Below are positions 44,732 to 54,080 of a DNA stretch of 64,000 bases, in pieces. A program made the position numbers and the translations under genes. The DNA is from an uncultured Muribaculaceae bacterium. GTDB taxonomy: Bacteria > Bacteroidota > Bacteroidia > Bacteroidales > Muribaculaceae. The stretch is from positions 37,760-101,759 of the forward strand of contig CAKUJD010000009.1 in NCBI GenBank assembly GCA_934661195.1. Reading direction: 5' to 3'. Positions within the stretch are counted from its first letter, which is position 1. Each line of letters starts with the position of its first letter. The notes beneath the pieces were generated by a model. That model saw nothing but the letters and a program-made list of their open reading frames with translations, was not told where the DNA came from and did no database searches.

Positions 44732-45001
44732 ATGGCAAAAGAATCAATGAAAGCGCGCGAGGCTAAGCGCCAGAAGCTGGTGGCAAAGTACGCCGCCAAG
44801 CGCGCAGCGCTCAAGGCCGCCGGCGACTACACCGCCCTCCAGGCCCTTCCCCTCAACGCTTCACCCGTGCGTCTGCACAACCGCTGCAAGATGTCTGGCC
44901 GCCCCAAGGGCTACATGCGCCAGTTCGGCATCAGCCGCATCGACTTCCGTGAGATGGCCTCTGCAGGCCTCATCCCCGGTGTGAAGAAGGCAAGCTGGTA
45001 A
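44732..45001 (+). CDS. rpsN: 30S ribosomal protein S14 (zinc-free form)
   Basis: 89 residues. S14 completes the 30S head. This is the long form: it has [29 protein letters not shown] but not the paired CxxC zinc motifs of the short form, since only one Cys remains. So it should not depend on zinc. A 106-bp gap, long for this operon, precedes rpsH; no ORF or promoter box was seen in it. Confidence 0.97.
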   Translation: MAKESMKAREAKRQKLVAKYAAKRAALKAAGDYTALQALPLNASPVRLHNRCKMSGRPKGYMRQFGISRIDFREMASAGLIPGVKKASW

Positions 45002-45107
45002 ACGCGCACACCACAAAGCAACAATTCATTTTAGTATTAAATATTGTTCGGACACACGAAACAAACAAATCATCAATCAGCCCGAATCAATTTAAAACAA
45101 AAAATCA

Positions 45108-45509
45108 ATGACTGATCCAATTGCAGATTATTTGACCAGATTGAGGAATGCGATCAAGGCACAGCACCGTGTCGTTGAAATCCCTTCTTCAAAACTGAAG
45201 AAAGAGATCACCAAGATTCTCTTCGAGCAGGGTTACATCCTTAACTACAAGTTCATCGATGACACCCAGTGCCCCTCAGGCACAATCAAAATCGCGCTCA
45301 AGTACGACAACGTCGACAAAGTGAACGCAATCAAGTGCCTCAAGCGAGTTTCGCGCCCCGGCCTGCGCCAGTACACTGGCTACAAAGACATGCCCCGCGT
45401 GCTCAACGGTTTAGGTATCGCCATCATCTCCACCTCGCGTGGCGTGATGACCAACAAGCAGGCATGCGACCTGAAGGTTGGCGGCGAAGTTTTATGTTAC
45501 GTTTATTAA
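45108..45509 (+). CDS. rpsH: 30S ribosomal protein S8
   Basis: 133 residues. S8 binds helix 21 of 16S rRNA, and in E. coli represses the spc operon at the L5 start. MTDPIADYLTRLRNAIKA and the C-terminal GLGIAIISTSRGVMTNKQACDLKVGGEVLCYVY are diagnostic. No S8-type mRNA site could be confirmed by eye. Confidence 0.98.
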   Translation: MTDPIADYLTRLRNAIKAQHRVVEIPSSKLKKEITKILFEQGYILNYKFIDDTQCPSGTIKIALKYDNVDKVNAIKCLKRVSRPGLRQYTGYKDMPRVLNGLGIAIISTSRGVMTNKQACDLKVGGEVLCYVY

Positions 45510-45531
45510 TGATTAAAGGAGGTAAAAGATT

Positions 45532-46089
45532 ATGTCAAGAATAGGAAAATTGCCAATTGAGTTACCTGCCGGCGTAACAGTGGACGTCAAGGACAACATA
45601 GTGACTGTGAAGGGCCCCAAAGGCGAGCTCAAGCAGGAAGTTAAATCAGATAAGGTTGCAGTTGCCGTAGAAGGCAGCCAGGTGAAGGTGACACGCGCCA
45701 ACGACGATCGCCCCACCCGCGCGCAGCACGGCCTCTACCGCGCCCTCATACACAACATGGTGGTGGGCGTGAGCGAGGGCTTCAAGAAGGAAATGGAGAT
45801 TGTGGGTGTCGGCTACCGCGCCACCAGCAAGGGCCAGGTGCTCGAGCTCGCGCTCGGCTACTCGCACGCCATCTACCTCAAGATGCCCCCCGAGGTTAAG
45901 GTCAACGCCGTATCGGAGCGCAACAAGAACCCCCTCATCACCCTGGAGTCGGCCGACAAGCAGCTCCTTGGCCAGATTTGCGCCAAGATCCGCACATTCC
46001 GCAAGCCAGAACCTTACAAGGGCAAGGGTATTAAGTTCGTAGGCGAAATCATCCGCCGCAAGTCTGGTAAAACGGCAGCAGCCAAATAA
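45532..46089 (+). CDS. rplF: 50S ribosomal protein L6
   Basis: 185 residues. L6 stabilises the stalk base near the factor-binding site. MSRIGKLPIELPAGVTVDV and the C-terminal RKPEPYKGKGIKFVGEIIRRKSGK (second domain) are typical. The start is preceded by AAAGGAGGT (45515-45523), a full Shine-Dalgarno unusual for Bacteroidales. Confidence 0.98.
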   Translation: MSRIGKLPIELPAGVTVDVKDNIVTVKGPKGELKQEVKSDKVAVAVEGSQVKVTRANDDRPTRAQHGLYRALIHNMVVGVSEGFKKEMEIVGVGYRATSKGQVLELALGYSHAIYLKMPPEVKVNAVSERNKNPLITLESADKQLLGQICAKIRTFRKPEPYKGKGIKFVGEIIRRKSGKTAAAK

Positions 46090-46101
46090 CATTCACTAAC
46101 T

Positions 46102-46443
46102 ATGGTATCAAAGAATCAGAGAAGAAATAAAATCAAAGCACGCATCCGCGGCAAAATCAGCGGCACTGCCCAGCGCCCGCGCCTGTGCGTGTTCCGCAGC
46201 AACAAGCAGATCTATGCTCAGCTAATCGACGACGTTGCTGGCAATACCCTCGTTTCAGCTTCTTCCAAGGGAATCACTGAGGGAACAAAGAGTGAAATCG
46301 CTGCCAAGGTGGGCGAGAACGTGGCCAAGAAGGCCCTCGACGCCGGCATCGAGACAGTAGTGTTTGACCGTAACGGTTTCCTTTTCCACGGCCGTGTGAA
46401 GTCGCTCGCCGACGGCGCACGCAAGGGTGGTCTTAAATTTTAA
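46102..46443 (+). CDS. rplR: 50S ribosomal protein L18
   Basis: 113 residues. L18 carries 5S rRNA into the large subunit with L5. The RNA-binding stretch [26 protein letters not shown] and [26 protein letters not shown] are conserved. Six bp separate it from rpsE. Confidence 0.98.
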   Translation: MVSKNQRRNKIKARIRGKISGTAQRPRLCVFRSNKQIYAQLIDDVAGNTLVSASSKGITEGTKSEIAAKVGENVAKKALDAGIETVVFDRNGFLFHGRVKSLADGARKGGLKF

Positions 46444-46449
46444 AGAATC

Positions 46450-46968
46450 ATGGCAAAGAAGAACAATAGAGTTAAAACAACAAGCGATATTGAATTGAAG
46501 GATCGCCTCGTGGCCATCAACCGCACCACAAAGGTGACCAAGGGTGGCCGCACTTTCACCTTCGCTGCCATCGTGGTAGTTGGTGACGGCAACGGCATCA
46601 TCGGCTACGGCCTGGGCAAGGCCAACGAGGTTACCACCGCAATAGCCAAAGGCGTTGAGATGGCTAAGAAAAACCTCATCAAGGTGCCCGTGCACAAGGG
46701 CACAATCCCCCACGAGCAGGTGGCCAAGTTCGGCGGCTCGCGCGTGTTCATGAAGCCCGCCACTCCCGGTACCGGAGTCAAGGCCGGTGGTGCAATGCGC
46801 GCCGTGCTCGAGAGCGTGGGCATCACTGACGTGATCTGTAAGTCGAAGGGCTCAAGCAACCCCCACAACCTCGTGAAGGCCACTATCGCCGCCCTCGACG
46901 AGATGCGCAGCCCGCTCACAATTGCCCAGTATCGCGGCATTAGCCTCGACAAGGTGTTTAACGGTTAA
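46450..46968 (+). CDS. rpsE: 30S ribosomal protein S5
   Basis: 172 residues. S5 lines the mRNA channel and affects decoding fidelity. The N-terminal dsRNA-binding fold is [41 protein letters not shown]. The C-terminal domain contains [34 protein letters not shown]. Normal length and sequence. Confidence 0.98.
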   Translation: MAKKNNRVKTTSDIELKDRLVAINRTTKVTKGGRTFTFAAIVVVGDGNGIIGYGLGKANEVTTAIAKGVEMAKKNLIKVPVHKGTIPHEQVAKFGGSRVFMKPATPGTGVKAGGAMRAVLESVGITDVICKSKGSSNPHNLVKATIAALDEMRSPLTIAQYRGISLDKVFNG

Positions 46969-46991
46969 TTTTAAAATTTGACACACACAAA

Positions 46992-47171
46992 ATGGCTAAA
47001 ATCAAGATAAAGCAAGTGGTGAGCAGAATCAATCGTCCTGCACGCCAGAAGAGAACCCTCGACGCTCTGGGTCTCCACAAATTAAATCATGAGGTAGTGA
47101 AGGAGGCAACTCCCGAAGTCCTTGGTATGGTAAACGTGGTTCGTCATCTTGTAGAAGTAACGAACGCTTAA
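46992..47171 (+). CDS. rpmD: 50S ribosomal protein L30
   Basis: 59 residues, MAKIKIKQVVSRINRPARQK through the terminal VVRHLVEVTNA. L30 is a small beta-alpha-beta protein on the back of the 50S subunit. The family's KRTLDALGLHKLNHEV segment is clear, and the position between rpsE and rplO is universal. 23 bp upstream and 20 bp downstream spacing agree with an operon gene. Confidence 0.96.
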   Translation: MAKIKIKQVVSRINRPARQKRTLDALGLHKLNHEVVKEATPEVLGMVNVVRHLVEVTNA

Positions 47172-47191
47172 AATAATAATTTTAAACTGTT

Positions 47192-47638
47192 ATGGATTTA
47201 AGTAATTTACAACCAGCATTAGGTTCCAATAAGAAAAAACGTCGCATCGGACGTGGTCCGGGTTCTGGTAAAGGCGGAACTTCTACACGAGGCAGCAAGG
47301 GCGCAAAGTCGCGCTCGGGCTACAAGAACAAGGTGGGCTTCGAAGGCGGTCAGATGCCTCTGCAGCGCCGCGTGCCCAAGTTCGGCTTCAAGAACATCAA
47401 CCGCGTTGAGTACAAGGCCATCAACATCGAGGTGATCGACAACCTGGCCAAGACGGCCAACCTCGACAAGGTGACCGTGGCCGACCTGCGCCAGGCTGGT
47501 CTGGTGCGCAAAAACCAGCTTGTGAAGGTGCTCGCAGTGGGCACACTCAGCAAGAAGGTCGACGTGGAGGCCAACGCCTTCTCGAAGAAAGCCGAGGAGG
47601 CCATCACAGCCGCCGGTGGTACAATCGCTAAAGTGTAA
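47192..47638 (+). CDS. rplO: 50S ribosomal protein L15
   Basis: 148 residues. L15 is a late-assembly protein with a long basic N-terminal arm: MDLSNLQPALGSNKKKRRIGRGPGSGKGGTSTRGSKGAKSR. The Gly-rich arm and the C-terminal KVLAVGTLSKKVDVEANAFSKKAEEAI are family marks. secY follows after 6 bp. Confidence 0.98.
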   Translation: MDLSNLQPALGSNKKKRRIGRGPGSGKGGTSTRGSKGAKSRSGYKNKVGFEGGQMPLQRRVPKFGFKNINRVEYKAINIEVIDNLAKTANLDKVTVADLRQAGLVRKNQLVKVLAVGTLSKKVDVEANAFSKKAEEAITAAGGTIAKV

Positions 47639-47644
47639 AGCCTA

Positions 47645-48991
47645 ATGAGACTTATTCAGACTTTAAAGAATATCTGGAAGATTGAGGACCTGCGCAAGCG
47701 CATCACCATCACATTCCTTTTCATACTCGTGTATCGATTCGGATGCTATGTGGTGCTGCCGGGCATCAATCCCGACGACCTCGACGCACTGCGCAACTTC
47801 ACCAACAGTGGACTGATGCAGCTGCTCGACATGTTCTCGGGAGGTGCATTCTCTCAGGCTTCCATTTTCGCCCTGGGCATCATGCCCTACATCACCGCGT
47901 CTATCGTGATCCAACTGCTGGGCATGGTCATGCCCCAGTTCCAGAAGATGCAGCGTGAGGGCGAAAGCGGCCGCATGAAGCTCAACCAATACACGCGCTA
48001 CCTTACAGTGCTCATTCTGCTGGTGCAGGCTCCCGCCTACCTCGTCAACCTGCAGTACCAGGTTAACTCGGCCGGCGGCAACGCCCACTTCGGCTTCATG
48101 TCGATGCTGTTCCTTACCATAGTGCTCACCGCCGGCGCCATGTTCATCATGTGGCTCGGCGAGAAGATCACCGACAAGGGCATCGGCAACGGCATCTCAA
48201 TGATCATTCTGGTGGGCATCATCGCCCGCTTCCCCGGCGCTCTCGTGCAAGAGTTCACCGGACGCCTCACCGCCTCGCAGGGCGGTCTGGTGATGTTCCT
48301 TATCGAAATCATCATCCTCTTCGCAGTCACCGCAGGCGCAGTGATGCTGGTGCAGGGCACACGCAAGGTGCCCGTGCAGTATGCCAAGCGCATCGTGGGC
48401 AACCGCCAGTATGGCGGCGCCCGCCAGTACATCCCCCTCAAGGTGAACGCTGCCAACGTGATGCCCATCATCTTCGCCCAGGCGCTGATGTTCATCCCCA
48501 TCACACTGGCCGGCTTCGGCGCCAAGCAGGACGCCCCCGGCTTCATCGGCAGCCTGGCCCGCACATTCGGCGACATGAACGGACTGTGGTATAACGTGGT
48601 GTACTTCCTCATGATTGTGGCGTTCACCTACTTCTACACAGCCATCACCGTGCGCCCCACCCAGATGGCCGAAGAGATGAAGAAGAACAGCGGCTTCATC
48701 CCCGGCATCAAGCCCGGCAAGAAGACCGCCGACTACATCGATTCGATAATGTCGCGCATCACGCTGCCCGGCTCCATATTCCTGGGCATCGTGGCAATCC
48801 TCCCGGCGTTCGCCCGCTACTTCGGCGTCAACCAGAGCTTCGCCCAGTTCTTCGGCGGCACTTCGCTGCTGATCATCGTGGGCGTGGTGCTCGACACGCT
48901 GCAGCAGATCGAGACACACCTCACCATGCACCACTACGACGGCCTGATGAAGAGTGGCAAGATCAAAGGACGCACCGGACTTAACGGTTAA
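47645..48991 (+). CDS. secY: Preprotein translocase subunit SecY
   Basis: 448 residues with ten membrane helices. SecY is the protein-conducting channel of the inner membrane, with SecE and SecG. The plug/helix-2 region is NSGLMQLLDMFSGGAFSQASIFALGIMPYITASIVIQLL. Cytoplasmic loops contain TRYLTV and the conserved KNSGFIPGIKPGKKTADYIDSIMSRITLPGS. Complete length. It lies in its classic position behind rplO. Confidence 0.98.
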   Translation: MRLIQTLKNIWKIEDLRKRITITFLFILVYRFGCYVVLPGINPDDLDALRNFTNSGLMQLLDMFSGGAFSQASIFALGIMPYITASIVIQLLGMVMPQFQKMQREGESGRMKLNQYTRYLTVLILLVQAPAYLVNLQYQVNSAGGNAHFGFMSMLFLTIVLTAGAMFIMWLGEKITDKGIGNGISMIILVGIIARFPGALVQEFTGRLTASQGGLVMFLIEIIILFAVTAGAVMLVQGTRKVPVQYAKRIVGNRQYGGARQYIPLKVNAANVMPIIFAQALMFIPITLAGFGAKQDAPGFIGSLARTFGDMNGLWYNVVYFLMIVAFTYFYTAITVRPTQMAEEMKKNSGFIPGIKPGKKTADYIDSIMSRITLPGSIFLGIVAILPAFARYFGVNQSFAQFFGGTSLLIIVGVVLDTLQQIETHLTMHHYDGLMKSGKIKGRTGLNG

Positions 48992-49029
48992 ACTGACTGA
49001 CTAAACTAAGGAGAATTTAAAAAGCTATA

Positions 49030-49815
49030 ATGATTTATCTGAAGACAGATGAAGAAATAGAGCTTCTCCGTGAAGCTGATCTCGTGGTGGCCCGCACACT
49101 TGGCGAAATGGCCAAGTGGGTGGCCCCGGGGATCACTACACGGCGTCTCGATCAAATTGCTGAAGAGTACATCCGCTCGCAAGGCTGCGTGCCCGGCTTC
49201 CTCGGCCTCTACGGCTTCCCCGCCACTCTGTGCATCTCGGTCAACGAGACGGTGGTGCACGGCATCCCCTCGAACTATGCCCTCGAAGACGGCGACATAG
49301 TGTCGATCGACTGCGGCGCGGTGACCAAGGCAGGCTTCAACGGCGACTCATGCTACACCTTCTGCGTGGGCAACGTGAGCGACGACGTGAAGCGTCTGCT
49401 CAAAACCACCAAGGAAAGCCTCTATGAGGGCATCAAGAAAGCAGTGCCCGGCAACCGCATCGGCGACATCGGCCACACGGTGCAGGACTACTGCGAGAAG
49501 CGCGGCTACAGCGTGGTGCGCGAAATGTGCGGCCACGGAGTGGGACGCAAGCTCCACGAAGACCCCGACGTGCCCAACTACGGCCGCCGCGGCACCGGAG
49601 CCCTCATCAAAGACGGCATGTGCATAGCCATCGAGCCCATGATCAACATGGGCAGCAAGAACATAGTGATTGAGCGCGACGGCTGGACGACCCGCACCAA
49701 GGACCGCAAGCCATCGGCACACTTCGAGCACTCGATAGCCATACACCACGGCAAGCCCGACATCCTGTCATCGTTCAAATACATCCAGGAGGTGCTTGGC
49801 GACCGGTTCATCTGA
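49030..49815 (+). CDS. map: Methionine aminopeptidase, type I
   Basis: 261 residues. It removes the initiator methionine from nascent proteins. Metal ligands are visible in [20 protein letters not shown] (Asp pair), [19 protein letters not shown] (His), [13 protein letters not shown] (Glu) and [15 protein letters not shown] (Glu/His). The CxxC N-terminal zinc-finger extension is absent. AAGGAGAA upstream gives a likely ribosome site. Position between secY and infA is usual in this phylum. Confidence 0.97.
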   Translation: MIYLKTDEEIELLREADLVVARTLGEMAKWVAPGITTRRLDQIAEEYIRSQGCVPGFLGLYGFPATLCISVNETVVHGIPSNYALEDGDIVSIDCGAVTKAGFNGDSCYTFCVGNVSDDVKRLLKTTKESLYEGIKKAVPGNRIGDIGHTVQDYCEKRGYSVVREMCGHGVGRKLHEDPDVPNYGRRGTGALIKDGMCIAIEPMINMGSKNIVIERDGWTTRTKDRKPSAHFEHSIAIHHGKPDILSSFKYIQEVLGDRFI

Positions 49816-49864
49816 TGAGCCAAGGCAATTTAATCAAAACAAAAACAATTCAAAACTAACGTTT

Positions 49865-50083
49865 ATGTCAAAACAAACCGCAATAGAGCAAGACGGCACA
49901 ATCATAGAGGCACTGTCCAACGCCATGTTCCGCGTGGAGCTTGAGAACGGCCATCAAATCACCGCCCACATCAGCGGCAAGATGCGCATGCACTACATCA
50001 AGATCCTGCCCGGCGACAAGGTGAAGGTGGAAATGTCGCCCTACGATTTGTCAAAAGGAAGAATTGCTTTTCGATACAAATAA
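49865..50083 (+). CDS. infA: Translation initiation factor IF-1
   Basis: 72 residues, OB fold. IF-1 blocks the A site during initiation. [72 protein letters not shown] would be the whole protein, its core [17 protein letters not shown] being diagnostic. The start at 49865 is taken because the open frame upstream overlaps map and is not family-like. Confidence 0.97.
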   Translation: MSKQTAIEQDGTIIEALSNAMFRVELENGHQITAHISGKMRMHYIKILPGDKVKVEMSPYDLSKGRIAFRYK

Positions 50084-50101
50084 TCAAAGAACTAAAAGAA
50101 T

Positions 50102-50218
50102 ATGAAAGTCAGAGCTTCAATCAAAAAGCGCACCCCCGAGTGCAAAATCGTGCGCCGCAAGGGTCGTTTATACGTGATAAACAAGAAAAATCCTAAGTTT
50201 AAGCAACGTCAAGGATAA
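50102..50218 (+). CDS. rpmJ: 50S ribosomal protein L36 (zinc-free form)
   Basis: 38 residues, [20 protein letters not shown] then [18 protein letters not shown]. The fold and ends are those of L36, but of the C-x2-C-x12-C-x4-H zinc site only one Cys (residue 14) remains: the first Cys, the third Cys and the His are replaced by Thr, Asn and Phe. So this is the C-minus type that does not need zinc. It lies 18 bp after infA and 37 bp before rpsM. Confidence 0.95.
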   Translation: MKVRASIKKRTPECKIVRRKGRLYVINKKNPKFKQRQG

Positions 50219-50255
50219 TTTTTATTAATTTTGCAGAAAAAATTAGATTTTATAT

Positions 50256-50636
50256 ATGGCAGTTAGAATTGTCGGAGTAGATTTACCCCAAAACAAACGA
50301 GGCGCAATTGCACTCACCTATATCTACGGTATAGGCCGCAGCGCAGCCGCCACCATTCTTTCTAAGGCCGGTGTTGACCTCGACACCAAGGTTAAAGACT
50401 GGACCGATGCCGAAGCAGCCAAAGTGCGTGAGGTCATCGGCGAGAACTACAAGGTCGAGGGCGACCTGCGTAGCGAAGTGCAAATGAACATCAAGCGCCT
50501 CATGGACATCGGTTGCTACCGTGGCATCCGCCACCGCAACGGCCTGCCCGTGCGCGGCCAGAGCACCAAGAACAACGCCCGCACCCGCAAGGGCCGCAAG
50601 AAAACAGTCGCAAACAAGAAGAAAGCTACTAAATAA
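50256..50636 (+). CDS. rpsM: 30S ribosomal protein S13
   Basis: 126 residues. S13 bridges to L5 and the P-site tRNA from the 30S head. [29 protein letters not shown] and the C-terminal [30 protein letters not shown] are diagnostic. It opens the alpha block. Confidence 0.98.
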   Translation: MAVRIVGVDLPQNKRGAIALTYIYGIGRSAAATILSKAGVDLDTKVKDWTDAEAAKVREVIGENYKVEGDLRSEVQMNIKRLMDIGCYRGIRHRNGLPVRGQSTKNNARTRKGRKKTVANKKKATK

Positions 50637-50648
50637 CGATATTAAAGT

Positions 50649-51038
50649 ATGGCAAAAAAGACAGTCGCAGCTAAGAAGAGAGTTGTTAAGGTTGACGGAA
50701 TGGGTCAGCTCCACGTACATTCTTCTTTCAACAACATCATTGTGTGCCTCACCAATGGCGAGGGACAGGTTATTTCATGGTCGTCGGCCGGCAAAATGGG
50801 TTTCCGCGGTTCTAAAAAGAACACACCCTATGCCGCACAGATGGCTGCCGAGGATTGCGCCAAAGTCGCTTACGACCTTGGCCTGCGCAAGGTGAAAGCC
50901 TACGTCAAGGGTCCCGGCAACGGCCGTGAGAGCGCAATCCGCACCATCCACGGTGCCGGCATCGCCGTAACCGAGATCATCGACGTCACTCCGCTGCCCC
51001 ACAACGGATGCCGTCCCCCCAAGAGAAGAAGAGTGTAA
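50649..51038 (+). CDS. rpsK: 30S ribosomal protein S11
   Basis: 129 residues. S11 lies on the platform next to the E-site codon. [48 protein letters not shown] and the terminal [18 protein letters not shown] are conserved. A 247-bp non-coding spacer, the longest in the operon, separates it from rpsD. Confidence 0.98.
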   Translation: MAKKTVAAKKRVVKVDGMGQLHVHSSFNNIIVCLTNGEGQVISWSSAGKMGFRGSKKNTPYAAQMAAEDCAKVAYDLGLRKVKAYVKGPGNGRESAIRTIHGAGIAVTEIIDVTPLPHNGCRPPKRRRV

Positions 51039-51285
51039 CCACACACCGCACGCTGCACACTGCCCAGCCCCCGCACGCCGGGAGCCGGACAAGCGGCAGC
51101 AGCTTCATTCTCTATATCAAAAAAACGGTTTTTCCGCACCCAAAGCGAAAAAATCATTTTTCAATCAAAACACTTTTTCGCGAATCTCTGTCAGTGAATA
51201 GATTGCATTTTTCAACAACCTCTCTGCAATCGCGGCTGCACTGAAGCGATTCAGCACACACAACTTTAATTATTAAAAACAAAAG
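51039..51285 (+). promoter_or_regulatory. Long rpsK-rpsD spacer, possible S4-responsive leader
   Basis: 247 bp, no ORF. It holds stem-forming pairs GCGAAAAA/TTTTTCGC (51145-51152 with 51174-51181) and AATCGC/GCGATT further on (about 51229-51253). S4 represses the alpha operon in E. coli by binding mRNA, so a leader in front of rpsD is attractive, but the structure is not matched to a known family. Confidence 0.4.
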
Positions 51286-51894
51286 ATGGCTAGATATACA
51301 GGTCCAAAATCAAAAATTGCCCGCAAACTGGGCGAACCTATCTTCGGTGAAGACAAAGTTCTCGCTAAGAAGAACTACGCACCGGGCCAGCACGGCGCCA
51401 ACAAGAGACGCAAACTCTCAGAGTACGGCACTCAGCTTCGCGAAAAACAAAAGGCTAAGTACACCTACGGCGTGCTCGAGCGCCAGTTCCGCAACCTCTT
51501 CAAGAAGGCATCTTCTATCAAGGGCGTAAAGGGCGAAGTGCTCCTGCAGCTCCTTGAGAAGCGCCTCGACAACGTGGTCTACCGCCTGGGCATCGCGCCC
51601 ACACGCGCAGCCGCACGCCAGCTCGTGCTGCACCGCCACATCACCGTCAACGGCAAAGTGGTCAACATCCCCTCTTACTCAGTAACACCCGGCGAGCTTG
51701 TGGCAGTTCGCGAGAAGTCGAAGTCGCTCGAAGTGATCCAAGACTCGCTCGCAGGCTTCAACCACAGCAAGTATCCATGGATTGAGTGGGACGAGAGCCT
51801 CAAGGGCGGCAAGATGATAAACCTGCCCCAGCGTGATGAGATTCCTGAAAACATCAAGGAACAGTTAATCGTCGAGTTATATTCTAAACAGTAA
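51286..51894 (+). CDS. rpsD: 30S ribosomal protein S4
   Basis: 202 residues. S4 nucleates 30S assembly and guards decoding fidelity. [23 protein letters not shown] shows the form without N-terminal zinc cysteines. The S4 RNA-binding domain is [43 protein letters not shown]. It is followed by rpoA after 11 bp. Confidence 0.98.
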   Translation: MARYTGPKSKIARKLGEPIFGEDKVLAKKNYAPGQHGANKRRKLSEYGTQLREKQKAKYTYGVLERQFRNLFKKASSIKGVKGEVLLQLLEKRLDNVVYRLGIAPTRAAARQLVLHRHITVNGKVVNIPSYSVTPGELVAVREKSKSLEVIQDSLAGFNHSKYPWIEWDESLKGGKMINLPQRDEIPENIKEQLIVELYSKQ

Positions 51895-51905
51895 ATTTAA
51901 CGTCC

Positions 51906-52898
51906 ATGGCTATTTTAGCATTTCAGAAACCAGATAAAGTTTTAATGTTGGAGTCCGATAACACCTTCGGCAAGTTCGAGTTCCGTCCACTGGAGCCCGG
52001 CTACGGTGTCACAATCGGCAACGCTCTGCGACGCATCCTCCTGTCGTCTCTCGAGGGCTATGCGATTTGCAATATCCGCATCGACGGTGTGAAGCACGAG
52101 TTTGCCACCATTCCAGGCGTTAAGGAAGACGTGACCAACGTCATCCTCAACCTCAAAAAGGTGCGCCTGAAGCGTGTGACCGACGAAACCGAATCTGAAA
52201 AGGCTTCTATCAAGGTTTCGGGCCAGGATGTGTTTAAGGCTGGCGACATCAGCAAGGCGCTCAGCGGATTCGAAGTGCTCAACCCCGAGCTCGTCATCTG
52301 CCACCTTGACCCCGATGCCAGCTTCCAGCTGGATATCACCATCAACAAGGGACGCGGCTATGTCCCCGCAGATGAGAACCGCAACGAGAACGACCCCATC
52401 GACGTTATCGCCATCGACTCCATCTACACTCCCATTGTGAATGTGAAGTATGCAGTTGAAAACTACCGCGTAGAACAAAAGACTGACTACGAGAAACTTG
52501 TTCTTGAAATTACCACCGACGGCTCTATACTTCCAAAGGACGCCCTTAAAGACGCCGCCAGAATCCTCATCCAGCACTTCGCACTGTTCAGCGACGACAA
52601 AATCGCCGTTGACGAGAGCGAGGGCAAGGGCAACGAGGAGTTTGACGAAGAAGTGCTCCACATGCGCCAGCAGCTCAAGACCAAACTCGTGGACATGGAC
52701 CTCTCGGTCCGCGCCCTCAACTGCCTCAAGTCGGCAGAAGTCGAGACGCTTGGCGACCTCGTAAAGTTCAACAAGACCGACCTGCTCAAGTTCCGCAACT
52801 TCGGCAAAAAGTCGCTCTCAGAGCTTGAGGAGCTCCTCACCAGTCTCGGACTGCACTTTGGCATGGATATTTCAAAGTATAAACTAGATAAAGAGTAA
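51906..52898 (+). CDS. rpoA: RNA polymerase alpha subunit
   Basis: 330 residues. The N-terminal domain (1-230) dimerises and seats beta and beta': [31 protein letters not shown] is the core motif. A 20-residue acidic linker ([14 protein letters not shown]) joins the C-terminal domain (about 255-325), [41 protein letters not shown], which binds UP elements and activators. Normal length and place. Confidence 0.98.
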   Translation: MAILAFQKPDKVLMLESDNTFGKFEFRPLEPGYGVTIGNALRRILLSSLEGYAICNIRIDGVKHEFATIPGVKEDVTNVILNLKKVRLKRVTDETESEKASIKVSGQDVFKAGDISKALSGFEVLNPELVICHLDPDASFQLDITINKGRGYVPADENRNENDPIDVIAIDSIYTPIVNVKYAVENYRVEQKTDYEKLVLEITTDGSILPKDALKDAARILIQHFALFSDDKIAVDESEGKGNEEFDEEVLHMRQQLKTKLVDMDLSVRALNCLKSAEVETLGDLVKFNKTDLLKFRNFGKKSLSELEELLTSLGLHFGMDISKYKLDKE

Positions 52899-52905
52899 TT
52901 AAACG

Positions 52906-53397
52906 ATGAGACATAATAAAAAATTCAACCACTTAAGCCGCAAGAAGGCACACCGCGACGCTCTCTTGTCAAACATGACCACATCGCTGATTCTCCACAA
53001 GAGAATCTTCACCACTCTGGCCAAGGCTAAGGCTCTGCGCGTCTATGCCGAGCCGCTTATCAACCGCGCCAAGAAGGACGACACCGCATCGCGCCGCCTC
53101 GTGTTCAGCCACCTGCAGAGCAAAGAGGCCGTGACCGAGCTCTTCCAGAACATCTCTAAGAAGATTGCCGACCGTCCCGGTGGCTACACCCGCATCCTCA
53201 AGCTTGGCAACCGCCTCGGCGACAACGCCAAGACTTGCTTCATCGAGCTGGTTGACTACAACGAGGCTATGCTCGCTGCCAAGGAAGAGGGCAAGAAGAA
53301 GACTACCCGCCGCAGCCGCCGCTCAGGCGCCAAGAAGGCCGAGGCAGCTCCCGCAGCAGCCGAGGCTCCAGCAGCCGAAGAGGCTAAGGCTGAGTAA
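52906..53397 (+). CDS. rplQ: 50S ribosomal protein L17
   Basis: 163 residues. The conserved L17 core ([45 protein letters not shown] through [22 protein letters not shown]) covers about 125 residues. The last 38 form a basic then Ala/Glu-rich tail ([20 protein letters not shown] on), absent from the E. coli protein but common in Bacteroidetes. It is the last gene of the superoperon and is followed by a strong terminator. Confidence 0.98.
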   Translation: MRHNKKFNHLSRKKAHRDALLSNMTTSLILHKRIFTTLAKAKALRVYAEPLINRAKKDDTASRRLVFSHLQSKEAVTELFQNISKKIADRPGGYTRILKLGNRLGDNAKTCFIELVDYNEAMLAAKEEGKKKTTRRSRRSGAKKAEAAPAAAEAPAAEEAKAE

Positions 53398-53467
53398 GCC
53401 ACTTCACAACTAAAACAACAGCCGTGCCCCCTTGCAGAGAGAGGAGGCATTTCACTGATAGCCAAAT

Positions 53468-53513
53468 GCGGCACCGCACTAATTCACACAGTGCGGTGCC
53501 GCTTTGCTTTTTC
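53468..53513 (+). terminator. Intrinsic terminator of the ribosomal superoperon
   Basis: GCGGCACCGCACT (53468-53480) and its exact complement (53490-53502) form a 13-bp stem with a 9-nt loop, followed by a T-rich run (TTTGCTTTTT). It lies 70 bp past rplQ. Confidence 0.9.
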
Positions 53514-54037
53514 CTAAAGTTTACAGCCGTAAAGATTACAGCTTAAAGTTGCCGGCTCAGCGCGACACCTTGGCATAAACACAAATAATCGACAAAAAAG
53601 ACATAAAGACATATAATAGACGATAAAGACATAAAGACATATAATCAAAGACAAAAAAACATTGGAGATTTAATGTTTAAAACAAGTCTTTATCGTCTAA
53701 AAAAAAACGCCGGTTGCTGTGTGCCTTTGTCGTCTTAAGAAATCCGCCAACCAATGGTGTGTCTCACTGTCGAAAGAAAATCTGTGAAAATCTGTGAGAT
53801 CTGTGGGAGATGATATCTTTAGCCAAAAAACATAAACTCTCAACTTTCAACCTTGTCAGAGCCATGCAGATTGGCCTAAATGAATGTGGCGCTACGGTCG
53901 GGCGATTTTGTGGCAACGTCGTCGACTTAAGCCTTCGGCCCGCGGGCGCTATGCAAAAGGGTAGCGGCACTGAATCTTTTTGGATTACATTGTTGTGAAT
54001 ATTTAGCCACGGTGTTGCCATTTATTGGAAAAAAGTG
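53514..54037. other. Repeat-rich gap at the left edge of the accessory island
   Basis: The region holds two copies of AAAGACATAAAGACATATAA followed by T (53597-53617 and 53625-53645, 28-bp period), a GTCTTTATCGTCTAAAA block (53686-53702) and a run of three AATCTGTG-like units ending in GGGAG (about 53779-53809). A 62-codon ORF (53812-53998) overlaps it but has no gene-like features. Confidence 0.55.
53686..53809 (+). repeat. Left copy of the island-flanking repeat
   Basis: GTCTTTATCGTCTAAAA, then TGTGTGCCTTTGTCG, then CTGTCGAAA and AATCTGTG units ending GGGAG. The same ordered parts recur at 60801-60915, on the other side of the restriction system. Confidence 0.55.
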
Positions 54038-54045
54038 TAACTTTG
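54038..54045 (+). promoter_or_regulatory. Promoter -7 box of the secreted protein gene
   Basis: TAACTTTG, an exact match, 36 bp upstream of the ATG at 54081, with TTGC 19 bp before it as a possible -33 box. Confidence 0.6.
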
Positions 54046-54080
54046 GACGTAATTAACAAACACTTTAAACAACAACTCAA

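Noticed and set aside
53597..53645. CRISPR-like array
   Set aside because: Only two units with a 7-bp spacer and low-complexity sequence; no cas genes are present anywhere in the window.
53812..53998. A 62-codon plus-strand ORF and an overlapping 85-codon minus-strand ORF between rplQ and the secreted protein
   Set aside because: They lie in repeat-rich DNA, lack a promoter and any recognisable feature, and both frames are open over the same bases.
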